DNA from: Macrosoma leucophasiata
Lineage: Eukaryota > Arthropoda > Insecta > Lepidoptera > Hedylidae
DNA length: 64,000 nucleotides
Direction of reading: 5' to 3'
Assembly (NCBI GenBank): GCA_036365455.1
Contig: JAWQUS010000002.1
Coordinates: 4,154,001 to 4,218,000, forward strand
Shown here: positions 53,248-63,885 of the stretch, in pieces
How positions within the stretch are numbered: the stretch's first letter is position 1
Layout of the letters: the number at the start of each line of letters is the position of its first letter
Translations under genes and position numbers: made by a program
The notes under the pieces: generated by a model
Seen by the model: the letters and a program-made list of their open reading frames with translations, nothing else
Databases searched by the model: none
Told to the model about the DNA's origin: nothing

Positions 53248-54375
53248 ATGGGACATTATATGGTCTCGTGCCATATCGTTTCCATGAGTGATATGTTTCA
53301 ATAAGAAGCATTTACTAGTTTTAACACTTGTGATGGCCTAATTCCACTGATATTCAGTATGGCCTCCTTATGCCTTTCTTGATATAGTGTTTGTGTCTAT
53401 CAAATATTTGAAGACTTTAGGAACCTTGTAGTGTCTATATTTCTACAGACATGTACAAATTATTAGGTAGATTCTCTTCCAATTAGAGTTAATTGCGTCA
53501 TTTACTTTCGACCTCAATTCACGATGAGGTGGTTAAGTTAAACCAATAGACGATTTTGTACAAAAATTCTCGTGACCATAACTCTATTAGTCATAGAAGT
53601 TTTGTCCTTGTAAGTTATTTCGAGCTAGTCCTTAAATTATCACAATTATGAACTATCAAATTATTATGTATCACAATTTGATTTTATGTAAAGACAAATT
53701 GAGAAATGTTAAGGGAAAAAATTGTAAATCGGTTCACTGAAATTGTAGATATTGTAAAGACTTAGGTAAACGAAAATAAGTTAGTGATAGTAAGTTGAAT
53801 TTTATAATCATATCACATTAAATTATCCGTATTGCATTAATAACGTAACATCACGATTTTCTTTCTTGTAATTCTTCAGAACGTAAATAATTTTTACAAG
53901 TGTTTTTTTCTACTGGTGCTACAAATCTTGTATCTGTTATTTCAAAATCAACTTTGCCTGTGTACACAATCAATCAATTTTAATTCATTCTGTTTTTCAT
54001 TGTCTTGGTTATTTGAAATTGTTTAAACTTAATCGATTCTTTCATTTTTATCACTGTATTTATACTATTTTCATCCAATTCCATGGAATAACAAAATTAT
54101 TATTTTTATCTCAAACTATGATTTTATCTTTGTATTATACATTGTATACTATGAACGGAATATATTTAGTTAAACTGAATTTTGGTTGTCAAAATTTGTT
54201 ATTTTTGTTTTGTATTTATAATTGAAGTGATATTTATTTTTTTACCTTTGTTTCACATTGTATAGTTTCAAAAGTTGCATCACTAATGTAATTAAAAATT
54301 TCGGACGCAAACTGTCCAGTCTATGAATATGAAAAGCACAATAAAATGAAAAATAAATACATTTTTTAAAAACGA
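53248..54375 (+). other. 3' untranslated region
   Basis: AT-rich, with no repeat copies in ~1.1 kb, which contrasts with the repeat-packed introns. The 3' limit is inferred from the poly-A signals. Confidence 0.65.
54340..54357 (+). terminator. Tandem polyadenylation signals
   Basis: AATAAA at 54340 and 54352, followed by a T-rich stretch (ATTGTATTTTATTTTATTTA) suited as a downstream element. Confidence 0.65.
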
Positions 54376-54612
54376 TAAACATTGTATTTTATTTTATTTA
54401 TAGTTATATCAATTGGCAAAGATTACAAAAAAGGAAACTTAATCTTCAAAAAAACCTATTACAGCCGAAAACTACCTCGATAGTTACTCTTAATTATAAA
54501 CAATAACGGTTTCAACCCCAGGTGAGAAATAATGACCAATTTCACTTAATTTTTTTTTTATTCGGGAAATGATCTCTCTTTGATTTAACGCTGATGATCT
54601 AGGACGCTGATT

Positions 54613-54864
54613 ACTGGTAGTTGAGCTCCAGGAACGGAGCTCGCGGGCGTAGCCATCACCGCATTACCTAATATACTTGCCGCTAAATGGTAGTGTTCAG
54701 CACTATCGTGTTCCGGTCAGGTGGTAGTGTACGGCCCTGTAATTTTCAGAAAAGAGGCATAACACCTTAGGCCTCAGGAGTGGTAAAGCACCTGCATTTT
54801 GACCATCACTTAACATCAATGTGAACTGCATGCTTGTTTGCTACTGCCATAACATACAAAAAAC
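54613..54864 (+). mobile_element. Family A with internal deletion
   Basis: Starts ACTGGTAGTTGAGCTCCAGG. The block TTGGTCTTTGTGTGGGTGTC to GCAGT is deleted between GACC and ATCACTTAAC. Ends CATAACATACAAAAAA. Confidence 0.87.
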
Positions 54865-54913
54865 GGAGATTATCAGCTTTATTTCGTTGATGATTTCCTT
54901 AATCATCGCACTT

Positions 54914-55094
54914 TGTACGGCCCTGTAATTTCCGGCACAGAGGCAAAACACCTTAGGCCTCAGGAGTGGTAACGCATTTGCATTTTGACCTTGGTCTTTG
55001 TGTGGGTGTCTATAGGCTGCAGTCATCACTTAACATCAATGTGAACTGCATGCTTGTTTGCCACTTAAATTACATAAAAAAAAAAAAAAAACTT
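54914..55094 (+). mobile_element. Family A short form
   Basis: Starts TGTACGGCCCTGTAATTTCC and ends TAAATTACAT plus a 16 bp A run. Lies 50 bp after the previous copy, same strand. Confidence 0.88.
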
Positions 55095-55194
55095 ACGTAC
55101 ATGAACCTAAAAATACATTAATAGCAAATCATGGCTCCATCTAAGTATGTGTGCAAGAGTAGATACTCCACTGCCTACACTATCAAAGCAAATG

Positions 55195-55370
55195 TCATCG
55201 CCAAAGACGTCCACTGCTGGACTGATAACTGCTAAACGATGCTCACTACATGCTTGTGCGTCATTAGGGAAGAATATGCCATAATTGTCACGCTTGGCAA
55301 AACAGTTGGTGATCAGAGTGTCGGTTGCTAAATTGCAGGACGCTGCTGCCTATGCCACATTATTAGGTAC
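55195..55370 (+). repeat. Family E hairpin fragment
   Basis: GTCCACTGCTGGACTGATAA, AATATGCCATAATTGTCACG, AACAGTTGGTGATCAGAGTG and GCAGGACGCTGCTGCC. Confidence 0.5.
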
Positions 55371-55387
55371 ATTTACTGCTCTATTTA

Positions 55388-55785
55388 AACCATAAAGCAA
55401 CACCGGAGGGGAGTAGCCATATGCAGGCTTTCACCTCTGCCAAAGTACAAGCCCAAATGGGCCTACACATGTCGCCTAGATGTTTAAATGTGCGCGTGAA
55501 ATTGTTTCTGTATTTTGTCAAAGTCAAGATGTGAGTTTCGTAGTAATAGACGATTTTTGTAGTGTGCGTGTATGTCGCACGCATTTCCCCCCGCAAAAAA
55601 TGACAGACTGTTTTGCATCAGTAATACACGCTATGGCTACTCTCCTCCAGTCCGCCGCGGCAGGTGGCCCGTGTTGCTTTATGACTCAAACGGTTTGACC
55701 GCTATCGTTCGGTGGATTGACTGCACTGCGGAAGGATTCTCCTCCAATAGTGGATAGTGGGGTCATCACGTCTTGATGCTTAGAT
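55388..55785 (+). repeat. Family F repeat, copy 1
   Basis: 55497-55682 matches the reverse complement of 63680-63870: GTGAGTTTCGTAGTAATAGA, CGATTTTTGTAGTGTGCG, ATTTCCCCCCGCAAAA and CTCCAGTCCGCCGCGG. The left edge (GGAGGGGAGTAGCCATATG) looks like an inverted piece of the same family. The end resembles the family E end. Confidence 0.6.
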
Positions 55786-55988
55786 CGAAGTATCATAATA
55801 TTATGTTAATTGGTTGACATTAATTTGATGCAAATATGCAATAATATCCAATATATCTGTTTTCCTAAAATGATGGTAATTATCAAGTTACTTTAAAACA
55901 GCAGTGTTCTGTTCAAATTTATTTCAACTGTTTCAGTTCAAGCAAAACAAAACAAAAATAAATTGGACTCAATAAGTAGTCCAGTAAA

Positions 55989-56187
55989 TAGTTCTCTTAG
56001 AAATTAAAGAAAAACCGGAAAGAAAAATTTGACTTCGGGCAGGAATCGAACCTGCGACCTCAGGATAACCAGTCCAGCTGCTTTACCCTCCTGCCCGAAG
56101 TCATTTTTTTTCCCGTTTTTTCTTTAATTTCTAAAGTTCACTCGCATGTGTTATTGCGAAAAATAAATAGTAAAATTAGTTCTCTTA
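55989..56187 (-). mobile_element. Family T fold-back SINE, copy 3 (short variant)
   Basis: TAGTTCTCTTA at 55989-55999 and 56177-56187, a perfect 11 bp duplication. Arms at 56000-56044 and 56089-56132 are inverse of each other (AGAAATTAAAGAAAAAC..GACTTCGGGCAGGA). The head with CGCATGTGTTATTGCGAAAA at the right matches copies 1 and 2. It has a single tRNA-like unit. Confidence 0.8.
56031..56102 (-). pseudogene. Degenerate tRNA-like unit of family T copy 3
   Basis: The minus strand reads GACTTCGGGCAGGAGGG..GCTGGACTGGTTATCCTGAG, then GTCGCAGGTTCGATTCCTGC. Box B GGTTCGATTCC is perfect. The D-arm half is replaced, so a cloverleaf does not form. Confidence 0.55.
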
Positions 56188-57191
56188 TACAAACACGAAA
56201 GGCAGAACACTTTTTTGAATACATTTAATTCTATTCACATACTACATATAGGAACCTAATTAACGCGTTCGTTTTCTTTAGACTGTGCTACACATGTGAA
56301 TAGAAAACTCGAATGGCCTCACAATGAGGTATTAGATATAAAACTTTTCAAAAATTAAATGTCTGTGCTTGTTTTAAATAACACAGGTAAAAAAAATACG
56401 AAAAAGAAAATAAAGAGTCATGAAAAGAGAAATTTGCAAAAAATGTCAGAAGCCTAAAAACTGAGCACAAACCTTTGGCGTTTCCGAAAATATTAACAAG
56501 GCAGTTAATGAGGACATCAAAAAAAGGTTTTATGTTGAAATTAAAAACCTGTGCAGACAGCCTTCTTTATGTTTTGTTTTATTAAAATAAAACAAAATAT
56601 TTTTACGTGAAACAATAAACAGTAAAACTTAAGTTATTTCTATGAAAAAAAAAACAGTATTTATGCGATTCTGACGCAACGTTCTAGTCCAGTAAAACTA
56701 ATTGTTTTTTTGTTTAAATATAATTTTTACTTTTCTACTTCTACATGGCTAATATACAGCAGCTCTCAGAACGCAAAGCTTTAGAGTTGGGATTTTATGA
56801 CTTACATTTATTTTGACAATAAGTAAAACACTTCTATTGAACCTGTGGTCTACTTAGTATTCGATAATGGTTCATGAAAGTAAGAAAATTCTCAATGACG
56901 TACCTGGAGCTTGAACACGTGCTTGATGGATGTTGATAGGCTCATCACACGTACCTTCTTGCAATTAACCGTCAGCGGTTCTGACCGCTCCTTCAATTCC
57001 ATACAAATCTGCGTTTACTCTTACGCGATCGAATTCGCATAAAATCTCGCACTAGGCACTCAGTTCATGGGTGTAGTAAACGTGACAATGTGTACATGTA
57101 TGGTGTGTCAGTGTGCGTCACTTGAGTAACGGAGGCGAATCCCTCCTCGCTGCCACACATGCACTTACACATGTATCAACACAACTTTATC
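56188..57191. other. No recognised feature
   Basis: AT-rich flank downstream of the gene. The short stretch 56930-57190 is somewhat GC-richer and contains ATTCCATACAAATCTGC, but nothing I can assign. Confidence 0.5.
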
Positions 57192-57636
57192 AAAACCAAG
57201 CATCGGAGAGTTTTGGCGGGAACCTTGAAAGAGGCGTATGGTGCTCTTATTTTATTTCATTTTCTTGGTGTATTTTTAAGTAATATTGAATAAAGTTGGT
57301 GGCATTTTGTTTTATATAGGTTTATTACAGTGCCCGTGTATAGTGAAATAGAATAACAGTGCGAAAACACGACTTTTCAGGTTGCCTCCAAAACTTCATT
57401 GTAAATGTTCTGGTAAAGTAGCCATCGCTTTACTCGAATAACTTGACTGTAACTCACTTGACTGACATATTATACTTCATAACTTATTTATTTGATACTT
57501 ACATATTATACTTGATGACTATAATAAACTAACTTTTACACTGCTTAAATAAATACGAAATATCGTTTTACTTGACACTGGCAATATGCGTAATAGCGAT
57601 GCCATAATACAAAAAAAAAAAAAAAACCAAGCATCG
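57192..57636 (+). mobile_element. Family G SINE-like element, full length, 14 bp duplication
   Basis: AAAACCAAGCATCG at 57192-57205 and 57623-57636. Starts GAGAGTTTTGGCGGGAACCT, then TTGCCTCCAAAACTTCATTG, ending GCGATGCCATAATAC plus an A run. Confidence 0.85.
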
Positions 57637-58124
57637 ACCAAACTCACAATTAAGTTTCTCAAAAATATATGTGATGATTTATGCAATGATTTATTTGAAG
57701 TATGCATGTATACAGCCTACCTTTTCGAGGAAATTATATGTTAAAATATGAATACTGAAAAAGGACGAAATTTAATTACTCCCCACCATTTGCTCAAACA
57801 TAAATCTAGTGTCGTGCGAAAGTGATAATCACTTGCAAAGTCAGGTTTTTAATAATAACCGCCTCTTCGCTTTCTTCAGAGGAGACAAATACAAATAGAG
57901 TTGTTACGGTACAGTCGGATACAGAAATGTTGCGATTTTACACAACGTTTATACTTTTTCTTCTATTAAATAGCAGGACTTCATTACATAATTTGCAGGG
58001 ATTTATTTATAAAATAAATATTGGATTGAATACTTACCTTCAGTCCCCAAAGTACCTTTTATTGTTCAAAATTGTAAGTATCAGAAGAAATTTAATCTCT
58101 GAAAAGAGATAAAATCATATCGCA

Positions 58125-58345
58125 TGAGCGAATAACCAAAAAATATGTTATGTTTACTGACGTTGCGAATTTTCACAAAGGCCCAGGAAGACCGATACTA
58201 ACCTGCCTTTACCAAGTAGGTCTAGTGCTCTTCAAAGGCGGGGTTAAAAGTGTCAGTAAGGAGCATGCATGAAGAAAATGATGTACATATCGGAGGTACG
58301 GAAAGTGTGTAAGGACCGAGATATACAGATTAATGATCCGCTCCA
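58125..58345 (+). mobile_element. LINE-X 3' fragment, diverged
   Basis: GCGAATAACCAAAAAATATG, AGGCCCAGGAAGACCGATAC, TAGGTCTAGTGCTCTTCAAA and GGACCGAGATATACAGATTA match the LINE-X C-terminal coding and 3' end with indels. Confidence 0.7.
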
Positions 58346-58910
58346 CGAATGCGCATGAAAAGCGACAGTGCGGGAAGAATGGTGACGGATTATGAAACTT
58401 GCCACCTCGCCTAATGTGACGACTACAACTACTACAAAGAGTGTGACGCCGAAGAAGAAAAATAATTTAAGTCGGATCATTTAAAATTTTCCCATCCGAC
58501 TGTACAGACCTACTCACCGAATCTTGCATGTTTCTGTGTGCAAGCAACAATTGTGCCCGAGATAGAATCTCACTTATATTGCCATTGCAGATGTAGCGAT
58601 TACTAGATGTGACATATTTAAAATTCCATGAAAATAGTTCTACAGTTCTTTTAAGTTTAGTAATGGTTATTCAAAAAGGTTCTTTTTTTTGGTATTAATA
58701 TATAATCAAACAAGAATAATTTTAACATAAAATAAATGTTGAGGGGGGGTAGACTGAACGGCACCGATCGCGACGTTCTGAAGTTCCAGAATAACAAATA
58801 TAGTACCTCCTTAATTAAAAATTTCAAACAATGTACCACTCTGTTTACGTATGTATGATCTATCAATACCGAGTCACCAGAAAAAATATTAGTCAAAAAA
58901 TTATTAAGTA

Positions 58911-59136
58911 TATTACCGCGGACAATCCGCCAAAGTTGCATACAAACGCTTAATTTGGTCTCTATTACACATACATCAATCAGTGACGTGTATTTACACG
59001 TGCACCTGTGTGCGTGGCACGTAGAGAATACCAAACGTCGCCCATAAGAGGGGAGGAGGTTGGATGAGGTGGGGAAATCGGGCGGGACGTCGAAATGTCC
59101 ATTCTATACGTAGTATTACATATTCTCTGGTATTAC
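58911..59136 (-). mobile_element. Family C copy
   Basis: CCGCGGACAATCCGCC to ATTACATATTCTCTG. Flanks ATATTAC and GTATTAC could be a 7 bp duplication with one mismatch. The first four bases of the element are missing. Confidence 0.8.
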
Positions 59137-59226
59137 TTTTACGTCGCTAACGTATTACTATATTTACTGTAGAGAAACTTGATTATAACTATTTCAACAT
59201 CAACAGGATTTCTGCATAGACATTAT

Positions 59227-59389
59227 ACTTATTTGTATGTATGTATGTATGTATCTTCACGCCAGGTCCCTAACGGGGTAGGCAGAGAGTGTAGAGCGCC
59301 AGACATCCCGGTTCTGACAAACCTCTCGTGCCTCGTCTACCTTCATCATTCTCTTCATACATGCACGCCGATTCCTAAGACTTATTTGT
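59227..59389 (-). mobile_element. LINE-X 3'-end insertion, 10 bp duplication
   Basis: ACTTATTTGT at 59227-59236 and 59380-59389. The tail is (GTAT)n on +, and the body TCTTCACGCCAGGTCCCTAA to CACGCCGATTCCTAAG. Confidence 0.88.
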
Positions 59390-60137
59390 CATTAGTAGTA
59401 AGTAGCGCAGTCTTTTAAATAAGCCGGAGGTCAATGTCAATGCAGATACGTCCCTAGTCCCTCCTGATTCCTAAACTAACCAGAAATGCCGTATATTTAC
59501 AGATGTGCTACATGTGGTTAACAGGAATATTCTGTTAAAAGAGAGAGATATTAGATACTACTATGATTACAAACTTTAAGGTCTGGACAGACAGGCGGCG
59601 GCGTGGCTTAGCGGGTGGGTAATGTTGTAATGTACTTACTAGACTTAATATTATATCGAATATGCCACAACCGTCATCGCGCCGATTGTCTGACCACACC
59701 TCAAGAAGTCATGTAAGGTGGTCACTGAATCACACATTTTGAATAAAGTAGGCAGTTTTCATACCACATCTAGTAGCAAGATATCTACGTACCAGCAAAT
59801 ATTAATAAGCCGCCTAAGGCAGTGTTGATTTATGTGTTTATCTCACTAGATGAATATATTTTAACAACTCACACTAACACGCATGTCATATCGTCGGGTA
59901 TGTCGCCGCTAAATAAATGCTCTTATTATTTATTATGCTCATGTTTTTGATGTTTTTCGTATAAGACGAAACTAATGCTTTGTGGAGATTAAACGAACAG
60001 GAATTTCCATTCATTGATTTAGACTATAATTAAGTACATATTTGTTAAATAGTTTTTCAGTAGTAGTAAATTTGCAGCGTCAAAGTCTGATACTTTTTTC
60101 GATTTAGATATTACTTCATTGAGCACTAATATAACGT
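59390..60137. other. No recognised feature
   Basis: Contains GGCGGCGGCGTGGCTTAGCG near 59596 and AGGTGGTCACTGAATCACAC near 59714 but no gene or clear repeat. Confidence 0.5.
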
Positions 60138-60436
60138 AACTGCCTCAGTAGCCTAGTGTTAGCAGGCCACTACCACTTCATCCTGTGTTCGATTCCCAGA
60201 TAAGGGCCTATGAGAGATAATGATATAAAATCCTTTATCTCTGGTTCTATTGGGATTTTCCTATTTTCTTGAAATTTCCCAGTACCTCGAAGTATGGTAA
60301 TGTGCCCGGAGCTGTCAATAGGCTCGCTAACCATTACATGGGCCAAAAAGTAACCGGCGCATCATGGGTTTGCATGTATGCTTGAACGCATGCATTTACC
60401 TCTACCTACCCCTTGAGCGATTACAGACGTGAAGTT
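60138..60436 (+). mobile_element. Family B SINE, diverged, full length
   Basis: CTGCCTCAGTAGCCTAGTGT head, box B TGTTCGATTCC, body GGAAATTTCCCAGTACC-like, ending GATTACAGACGTGAAGTTGC. More diverged than the other B copies. Confidence 0.8.
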
Positions 60437-60439
60437 GCG

Positions 60440-60590
60440 TTACATTCAGCACTATCGTATTCCTGTTATAATACAGAGACAATGACAGAGTAATGAGTCT
60501 CAGAGTGAAACAACTCAGACCTGAGTTGTGACAACACAACTTCATTTTGTCCTCTGGCCTTTAAATATAGTCACATGCCCCCTTCAATAT
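60440..60590 (+). mobile_element. Family A, very diverged
   Basis: TTCAGCACTATCGTATTCCT, ACCTGAGTTGTGACAACAC and TTCATTTTGTCCTCTGGCCT. Confidence 0.5.
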
Positions 60591-60715
60591 AATAAATAAT
60601 ACAACCTTCTGAATATAAAAAATCTGCATCAAATAGCTACGCATCATAATCCCTAGGTGAGTACTAATAGCATCATGAAATTGCCTGGCAAAACGAAAAG
60701 TAATTCCGAGATTGA

Positions 60716-60985
60716 ATGCCTATTTATTACATCATTAATGCATATTTTCAGGTTTACTTCCTTCTCTTCGTAATTTGTGTTAATCATATGAATATCACAA
60801 CCCCATGTACAGGTAAAGCCAATAAAAGCGTATGCAATTATGGGGTGAATGAAACTCAGGCCGATGTTATGATAACGTATAAATTTTTCGATGAGGACCC
60901 TAACACACCACGTTCTGTTACGCGCCGTCGAAACGCTAGCACGGCCCGCGTGTTGTTATTCCTGTTATCACTAATCGAAAAGTAG
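60716..60985 (+). other. 89-codon ORF, unrecognised
   Basis: MPIYYIINAYFQVYFLLFVI looks hydrophobic at the N-terminus, followed by two N-glycosylation sequons and a basic SVTRRRNASTARV. Within it, TTTTCAG|GTTTAC and CCATGTACAG|GTAAAG form an acceptor-donor pair framing 61 bp. It could be a small secreted-type ORF, an exon of an unseen gene, or chance. The downstream half is GC-richer than its surroundings. Confidence 0.2.
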
Positions 60986-61248
60986 GGCAAGACTAATACT
61001 GCCCCCATTCGCAAAAGTCTCACATGTATCCCCTCTACGCCGGTTGCCCGGTGAAGTTGACTAGTGTCTTTTCGACGAGCCGCCTACGTATGCCTAAATA
61101 GAAAGGGCGCCTATGAAGCGCGTTTGACTGCCATAAGTTAGAGGCGCTGCTAGACTTGAGAACAGTCAGATAACTTCCGATTGTATTGCTGTGATATAAA
61201 CGCGCGTGATCTGCTCTCTTTGCATCATAAAACACACATGTTACGCAT
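60986..61248. other. GC-richer stretch, unexplained
   Basis: Contains CGCCGGTTGCCCGGTGAAGT and GTGATATAAACGCGCGTGAT. The TATAAA is a possible core promoter on +, but no gene follows within reach. Confidence 0.2.
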
Positions 61249-61541
61249 TTTTTTTATGTTATGAAAGTGTCAAACAAGCATGCAGTTTACATTGATGTTA
61301 AATGATGACTGCAGCTTATAGACACTAACGCAAAGACCAGAGGTCAAAATGCAGATGCGCTACCACTCCTGAGGCCTAAGGTGTTATGCCTCTGTGCCGG
61401 AAATTACAGGGCCGTACATTATCACCTGACCGGAACACGATATTGCTGAACACTACCATTTAACGACAAGTAATTATAGTAGTTAATGCGGTGGTGACTA
61501 CGCCCGCGAGCTCCGTCACTGGAGCTCTACTACCAGTAAAA
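61249..61541 (-). mobile_element. Family A, full length
   Basis: T run, then ATGTTATGAAAGTGTCAAAC, ending GGAGCTCTACTACCAGTA. Confidence 0.9.
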
Positions 61542-61674
61542 TGACCATGCGGATTGAACAATGAATGTGTCCGATATTTACGTTTCTTTGATACATTTTT
61601 ATTGAAATAAAACTGTTTTTACGGATTTATCCCACGTATATTAAACTAAAATGATTTTTAAAATCAATTAAAAT

Positions 61675-61863
61675 ATGAGTACCTATATCAATAATAATAT
61701 TTCAATGAGTGAAGCTCGCGAAAACCTTAGAACATTATTACATTTTTGCGTTCTGATTGCACAAAACGCGCGTCGACGGCGCCTGAAACGTGGTGTGCGT
61801 AGGTCCTTATCCAGTAAGTTTATTTTTTCATTGACTGCACTACGATTCCGAATGAAAAGCTAA
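61675..61863 (+). other. 62-codon ORF, unrecognised, possible exon
   Basis: MSTYINNNISMSEARENLRT, then a basic ARRRRLKRGVRRSL. A donor-like TATCCA|GTAAGT at 61816 would end it before the AT-rich end. It could be the first exon of a transposon gene. There is no identifiable domain. Confidence 0.2.
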
Positions 61864-62013
61864 CTTTTAATACAAAGTTTATTTAACACGAAAGTCAAAA
61901 CTTACTCTAGGCAGACAATATGTACTACGTATAGAATGGACACTTCGACGTCCCGCCCATTTGCCGCGCTACACCCAATCTCTTCCCCTCTTATGGGCGA
62001 CGGCTGGTACTCT

Positions 62014-62630
62014 ACAGCGAGGTTGCGAACGGCCTAGTTTTGATTAATTTGTAATTGAATATTTTATTTATTAACATTATGATGGTGCTTTATTGTGCAG
62101 TTTATGGCTGTATTTCAACAAGTCGTGACAAAAAAAGATCATTTTTCAGTTTCCCGAAGGCAAAGATACCTAAATCATTATGTTCACAAATACAAAACTT
62201 TTTTATGTTATAATTTCTTACCTTTACGCTATGTGATTGTATTGCATTAGTAATAAAAGTGTTTCAGTATATTGAATTGAAGTGACTTGTCGACGTAATG
62301 AGTAGGTAGTGAGTATTATTTTCTAAAACTTGTGCTATTTGTTGAAGTGTTTGTGTTTTTATGTTTTTACAATGCACCGGTAAACTGGGTGAAACTGGTA
62401 AATAGAAATTTGCCTTACTGTTGAGCCCCAGTTGGCCGATATCGGCTAAGAACAATAAAATTAGAAACCAGTTGTCATATTTTTCTCGTGGCCTGACGGG
62501 GTGCATAGTGTAAACCGGGTCAAAGAATAGAAAGAAAGAAAGAAATATCTACATAAGTACATAGTATTATTTTATTTCTATAGTGTTGGTCCGAGGCCTA
62601 AAGTCATAACACTCATAACCTCATAACCCT
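62014..62630 (+). mobile_element. Insertion carrying a THAP-domain fragment
   Basis: About 610 bp with CTAC at both edges. It contains the THAP ORF, the GCCGATATCGGCTAAG repeat and an (AAAG)n run. There is no clear terminal repeat. A remnant of a THAP-encoding (P-like) transposon is possible but unproven. Confidence 0.5.
62079..62213 (+). pseudogene. N-terminal THAP zinc-finger fragment
   Basis: MMVLYCAVYGCISTSRDKKR, then SFFSFPKAKIPKSLC before a stop at 62211, 44 codons from 62079. CAVYGC gives the first two Cys of the C2CH THAP finger and FFSFPK the conserved F-x-FPK core. The second Cys-His pair and all later parts are absent. In the family, THAP domains bind DNA in P-element transposases and in cellular factors. 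This piece is either a decayed exon or a cut-off first exon. Confidence 0.65.
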
Positions 62631-63063
62631 ACGTGCTACGCTGTGTTCGTGCACGTGTGACTACACGTCACTGATTGATGTCTGTGTAATAGGTAACCAA
62701 AATAAGCGATTGTATGGAATTTTGGCGGAGTGTCCGCGGTGTGCTTTAGGTTCTTACGGAAGCCGACTCTGAAGGCGAAATTCATAGATCGCACTACAAC
62801 TTTAATAATCAAACTTTTATGGTCTATTTTGTTTCACAAACTTGTCAAACCCATACACACTTGGATTTTACTAGTTGATTTTTGTTTATACAAATATACA
62901 TGTGTTAGATGTTCACTTGTATCTATTTTAATGATTGTCTGCATTACATTTAAGAACCAACTTAAACAAGGCTCGCCCTATAATTCCTTACATTTACTTT
63001 CCAAAGCAAAATAGAGCATTAAGCACAAAAGAACAAGTCGGTAAAACAAAATTAGAGTTTGTA

Positions 63064-63182
63064 CAGAAACGTCTCCCATAAGAGGGGAGGAGGTTGGGTG
63101 AGGCAGGGAAATCGGGCGGGAAGTCGAAGTGTCCATTCTATACGTAGTTTTATTACATATTTTCTGGTAGCGGTCTACCTAA
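63064..63182 (-). mobile_element. Family C, half copy
   Basis: AAACGTCTCCCATAAGAGGG to ATTACATATTTTCTGGTA. The CACACC half is missing. Confidence 0.75.
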
Positions 63183-63650
63183 GCCAACGAGAAATGCAAT
63201 AAAGTCTTAAATTGATTAGCAACAAAACTGCGCCCAACGAGATAACACGCAAACCTTAAAATAGATACAGGGTAAGAAAGCAGTCCCATCTTGTTTACGT
63301 ATGCACACGTAAAGTCCTAAAAATAGAGGGGCCGTTTTTTCAGAAATTTATTGCAGGTATCTTCCAAAATGTAGGACGGATTGTTTTTGTTGAATTAATC
63401 GTTGGCTGTGCGTTAATTGAGTTTTTGAAGTAAATTTATTTGCCTTCTTTCTTTCTCTTATTATTTTTCACAGTATAACCAAAATTGTTACCTTAGCGTA
63501 GGTATATTATTATGAATGTTGATTTTTAACACTACCAATACTTCTTTATTTTCCTGGTCAAACTATCAGTTTATGAAATCTGAATTGTGACCAAAATAAT
63601 GGGTAAAAGAACACCTTTTTAATACACATTTTTTATGTAGGTATGATATA
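63183..63650. other. No recognised feature
   Basis: AT-rich, no repeat or coding signature seen. Confidence 0.5.
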
Positions 63651-63885
63651 AGATTGATAAGGGTTGATGGGCATTATGCTGTATCATAGAGTAACGCGGG
63701 CCACCGGCCGCCGCGGACTGGAGGGGAGTGGCCATAGCGTTTATTACCGATGCAAAACAGTCTGTCAACTTTTGCGGGGGGAAATACGTGCGACACACAC
63801 TCACTCTACAAAAATCGTCTATTACTACGAAACTCACACCTTGACTTTAACAAAATACATAAACAATTTCATTTAAATACCTGAC
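63651..63885 (-). repeat. Family F repeat, copy 2
   Basis: CGCCGCGGACTGGAGGGGAG, TGCAAAACAGTCTGTCAACT and TCGTCTATTACTACGAAACT are the inverse of the 55.5 kb copy. The last 115 bases of the window (63886-64000) hold nothing I can assign. Confidence 0.65.

Larger units (their letters stand above)
61914..62748 (+). mobile_element. Family C split by a ~610 bp insertion
   Basis: The left part 61914-62015 (TACGTATAGAATGGACACTT, CCTCTTATGGGCGACGGCTG) and the right part 62628-62748 (ACGTGCTACGCTGTG, CACGTCACTGATTGATGTCT, GTCCGCGGTGTGC) are contiguous in the 35.8 kb copy. Confidence 0.75.

Noticed and set aside
52577..53287. Other-frame and antisense ORFs over the terminal exon
   Set aside because: Only the frame in phase with the transmembrane exon and the 51.1 kb exon continues the protein. 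The others are shadows of a GC-rich coding region.
5436..61541. Many similar ~290 bp units, considered as a CRISPR-like or satellite array
   Set aside because: Spacing is irregular, both orientations occur, copies have A tails, 5' truncations and target duplications. They are dispersed retroposons in a eukaryotic intron.
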